From assembly GCF_004770475.1 (NCBI RefSeq), contig NZ_RQHK01000006.1, forward strand, positions 104,746-168,745: a stretch of 64,000 bases of DNA, given 5' to 3'. The notes beneath the pieces were generated by a model, which saw nothing but the letters and a program-made list of their open reading frames with translations, did not search any database and was not told the origin of the DNA. The stretch's first letter is position 1. Every line of letters starts with the position of its first letter. The stretch comes from Leptospira mtsangambouensis. Lineage in GTDB: Bacteria > Spirochaetota > Leptospiria > Leptospirales > Leptospiraceae. The position numbers were made by a program, and so were the translations under genes. Below, in pieces: positions 62,379-64,000 of this stretch.

Positions 62379-64000
62379 AATTTCAGCATTACTCATCATC
62401 CTTTGCCTTGTAACCAATACATTGCCATTGTTTTCTATAGATGATTATTACAATTTTCCCAAACAAAGTTATAAGGGAAGTGTGACCTATGAGTCTTCTC
62501 GTAATTTGTGTTTATTTTCCTTTGTTGCCACTACACAAGATCCAACTAAAGAATATTTAATTAAAGGAATTCCATCGGTATTACTTTCTGAATTAAGAAA
62601 TTTAGAATATACTTATGTAGAATATCCGAAACCAAACATAGTTTACCATTCTTTTGGTGAATCACCAGACAAAACGTTACAAGAAAAAATTGATGTGGAA
62701 TCTTTAAACGTAAAACGGAAAAAAAAAGAAATCAATGATGAAAAAGATTTAGAAGATCTTAGGTCTGGTAAAAAACAGCTGGCCCCAGAAAAAGATCCTC
62801 GTTATATTAAGATAACAATCAAACAATTATTGGATAGGAAAGCTCCAACACCGGATGAATCATTTGGTCTTGCCTCAAAATTAAACTGCGACTATATTAT
62901 CACTGGTTCTTTTGAAGTTCGCGAGAATGAACTTTTTACTAAGGTGTTTCTTTTCGATGATTTTGAGGGGAAAATTATTCCATTTGAGCACAAAACATCT
63001 GTAATTCGTGCATATCAAGAAATGGGGCCATTAGGTGAATCCATTCGTGAAAAATTGCAAGGAAAGGATACAACGACTGTTGCGGTTTCTGCAGATGGAG
63101 AAGAGGGTGCTCTTGTTTATTTAGATGGAATTTATTTGGGGAAAACTCCGTTAAGTGGTAAAAAGTTTCCTGTTGGTAAAAGGTCTTTATTTATCTTTAA
63201 GGAAGGGTTTCATCCGCACAAACAAGAGATCCAATTGGAAAAAGGGAAACCATTTCAGTTAGATGCGAAACTTTCACTCAAACTAAGTAATTCATTTATA
63301 TCCGTACGTTCGAATGTGGAAGCGGATGTTTATTTGGGAATTCAGTATTTGGGGAAAACTCCGTTAGAACGAATTGCTATCCCTTCTGGTATGAATCGAT
63401 TGAGGGTATCTAAAGAAGGTCATATCGATTATTTTCGTGGAATTGATGCACAAGACAATGAGGAAGTTGTTGTTGATGCTGTGATGAGAGAAGGTAAAAC
63501 AGATGTTTATTATAAAAATAAACAAAATGTTTTTTTGGATCACACCTATAAAGATTTTGCCACCTATTCTTTGTATGGTTCTCTTTTGTTTTATGCAAGT
63601 TATGTATATTTAAATTACGCATCTAGACAGGCATATTCGGCAGCAAGATCAGATGTAACTCTCGTCAATGGACTTGCTATCCGGTCTTTTTATCAAAACA
63701 ATCCTAATGAGTTTTTCTTTTGGTATGGGGTACAAAACCAAGTAATCGATGACGCAGAATCAAAAGCTAGGAATTTGAAACGTGTTGCGGGGACATTGCC
63801 AATGGAAAACCGTAAAGATCGACAATTGGTAGCAGGTCCCATGGTGATTTTGATGGGACTCATGCTCGTATCTGCAGCCACGTTTTATATCCTTGGGCTT
63901 GATGAAGAAACTGTGGAGTTTGGTTATTTACCAATAAACCCTAGTTCAGTCAGTTACGGCCAGACATCACGTGAAGGTTTTGGTTATCTTCAGTTTAACG
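62368..64000 (+). CDS. PEGA-domain envelope protein (3' end beyond window)
   Basis: An open frame of at least 544 codons running to the window edge without a stop. It has a signal peptide (LLIILCLVTNTLPLFS-ID), a region with a TolB/TonB-N-like pattern (KLNCDYIITGSFEV), then two PEGA repeats (GALVYLDGIYLGKTPLSGKKFPVGK and ADVYLGIQYLGKTPLERIAIPSG). Later there are two hydrophobic segments (SLYGSLLFYASYVYL, GPMVILMGLMLVSAATFYIL). PEGA domains are surface or stalk modules with unknown partners. It starts inside the DppC-like gene's end and so is co-expressed. The C-terminus is unseen. Confidence 0.85.
   Translation, partial: MKHKISALLIILCLVTNTLPLFSIDDYYNFPKQSYKGSVTYESSRNLCLFSFVATTQDPTKEYLIKGIPSVLLSELRNLEYTYVEYPKPNIVYHSFGESPDKTLQEKIDVESLNVKRKKKEINDEKDLEDLRSGKKQLAPEKDPRYIKITIKQLLDRKAPTPDESFGLASKLNCDYIITGSFEVRENELFTKVFLFDDFEGKIIPFEHKTSVIRAYQEMGPLGESIREKLQGKDTTTVAVSADGEEGALVYLDGIYLGKTPLSGKKFPVGKRSLFIFKEGFHPHKQEIQLEKGKPFQLDAKLSLKLSNSFISVRSNVEADVYLGIQYLGKTPLERIAIPSGMNRLRVSKEGHIDYFRGIDAQDNEEVVVDAVMREGKTDVYYKNKQNVFLDHTYKDFATYSLYGSLLFYASYVYLNYASRQAYSAARSDVTLVNGLAIRSFYQNNPNEFFFWYGVQNQVIDDAESKARNLKRVAGTLPMENRKDRQLVAGPMVILMGLMLVSAATFYILGLDEETVEFGYLPINPSSVSYGQTSREGFGYLQFN

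Noticed and set aside
1..64000. Search for mobile elements, CRISPR arrays, tRNA and rRNA genes
   Set aside because: No transposase, integrase, regularly spaced repeats or cloverleaf/rRNA signatures were seen by eye.

Overview
This window looks like chromosomal DNA of a spirochaete of the genus Leptospira, most likely a free-living (saprophytic) species. The evidence is AT-rich coding DNA, roughly a dozen predicted lipoproteins with loose spirochaetal lipoboxes, many GAF/PAS/GGDEF/HDOD signalling proteins, a BBP2-type porin, PEGA and DUF445 proteins and an ACR3-type arsenic operon. The species call is inference. I see no rRNA, tRNA, CRISPR array, transposase or prophage. Almost all sequence is coding, and the longest gene-free stretch (43070-43429) holds a cobalamin riboswitch.

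Layout. 1-12 kb: class III cyclase, GT2 glycosyltransferase, secreted protein, an Imm-5-like/rhomboid-like pair, Na+/solute symporter, coupled LLM-flavin oxidoreductase and aldo/keto reductase, GAF protein, DUF4180 protein, ArsR-SRPBCC pair, YiiX-like hydrolase. 12-23 kb: SDR, lipoprotein hydrolase, acyl-CoA dehydrogenase, GNAT, a three-gene lipoprotein operon (YHYH, MORN/YwqK, SCO), multi-PAS protein without an ATPase domain, diguanylate cyclase, old-yellow-enzyme family reductase. 23-28.7 kb: arsR-arsC-DUF6428-acr3, a secreted protein, DUF445-epimerase pair. 28.7-37.3 kb: a 1243-residue carboxypeptidase-regulatory-like lipoprotein, ABC ATPase plus HDOD/GHKL protein, MptE-like protein, and a small RpoZ-like protein with a long acidic tail.

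37-49.4 kb: thioredoxin-like lipoprotein, GATase and secA; two lipoproteins behind a cobalamin riboswitch; a di-haem peroxidase-like lipoprotein; a methyl-accepting chemotaxis protein; small lipoproteins and a BBP2 porin. 49.4-64 kb: CCA-adding enzyme/Fur/lipoprotein/RNase HI cluster, rRNA methyltransferase, MotA and a TPR membrane protein, a processive GT2, a zinc-ribbon protein, an RnfC-like ferredoxin protein with a membrane partner, PTS IIA, two Dpp-type permeases and a PEGA protein that runs off the window.

The main points of interest are the riboswitch in front of two unassigned lipoproteins, a GC-rich dispersed element present twice (15.1 and 52.1 kb, opposite orientation), an omega-subunit-like protein with about 60 acidic residues, a rhomboid-like protein without the catalytic histidine, operator-like palindromes abutting start codons, and a minimal RnfC-like redox module.
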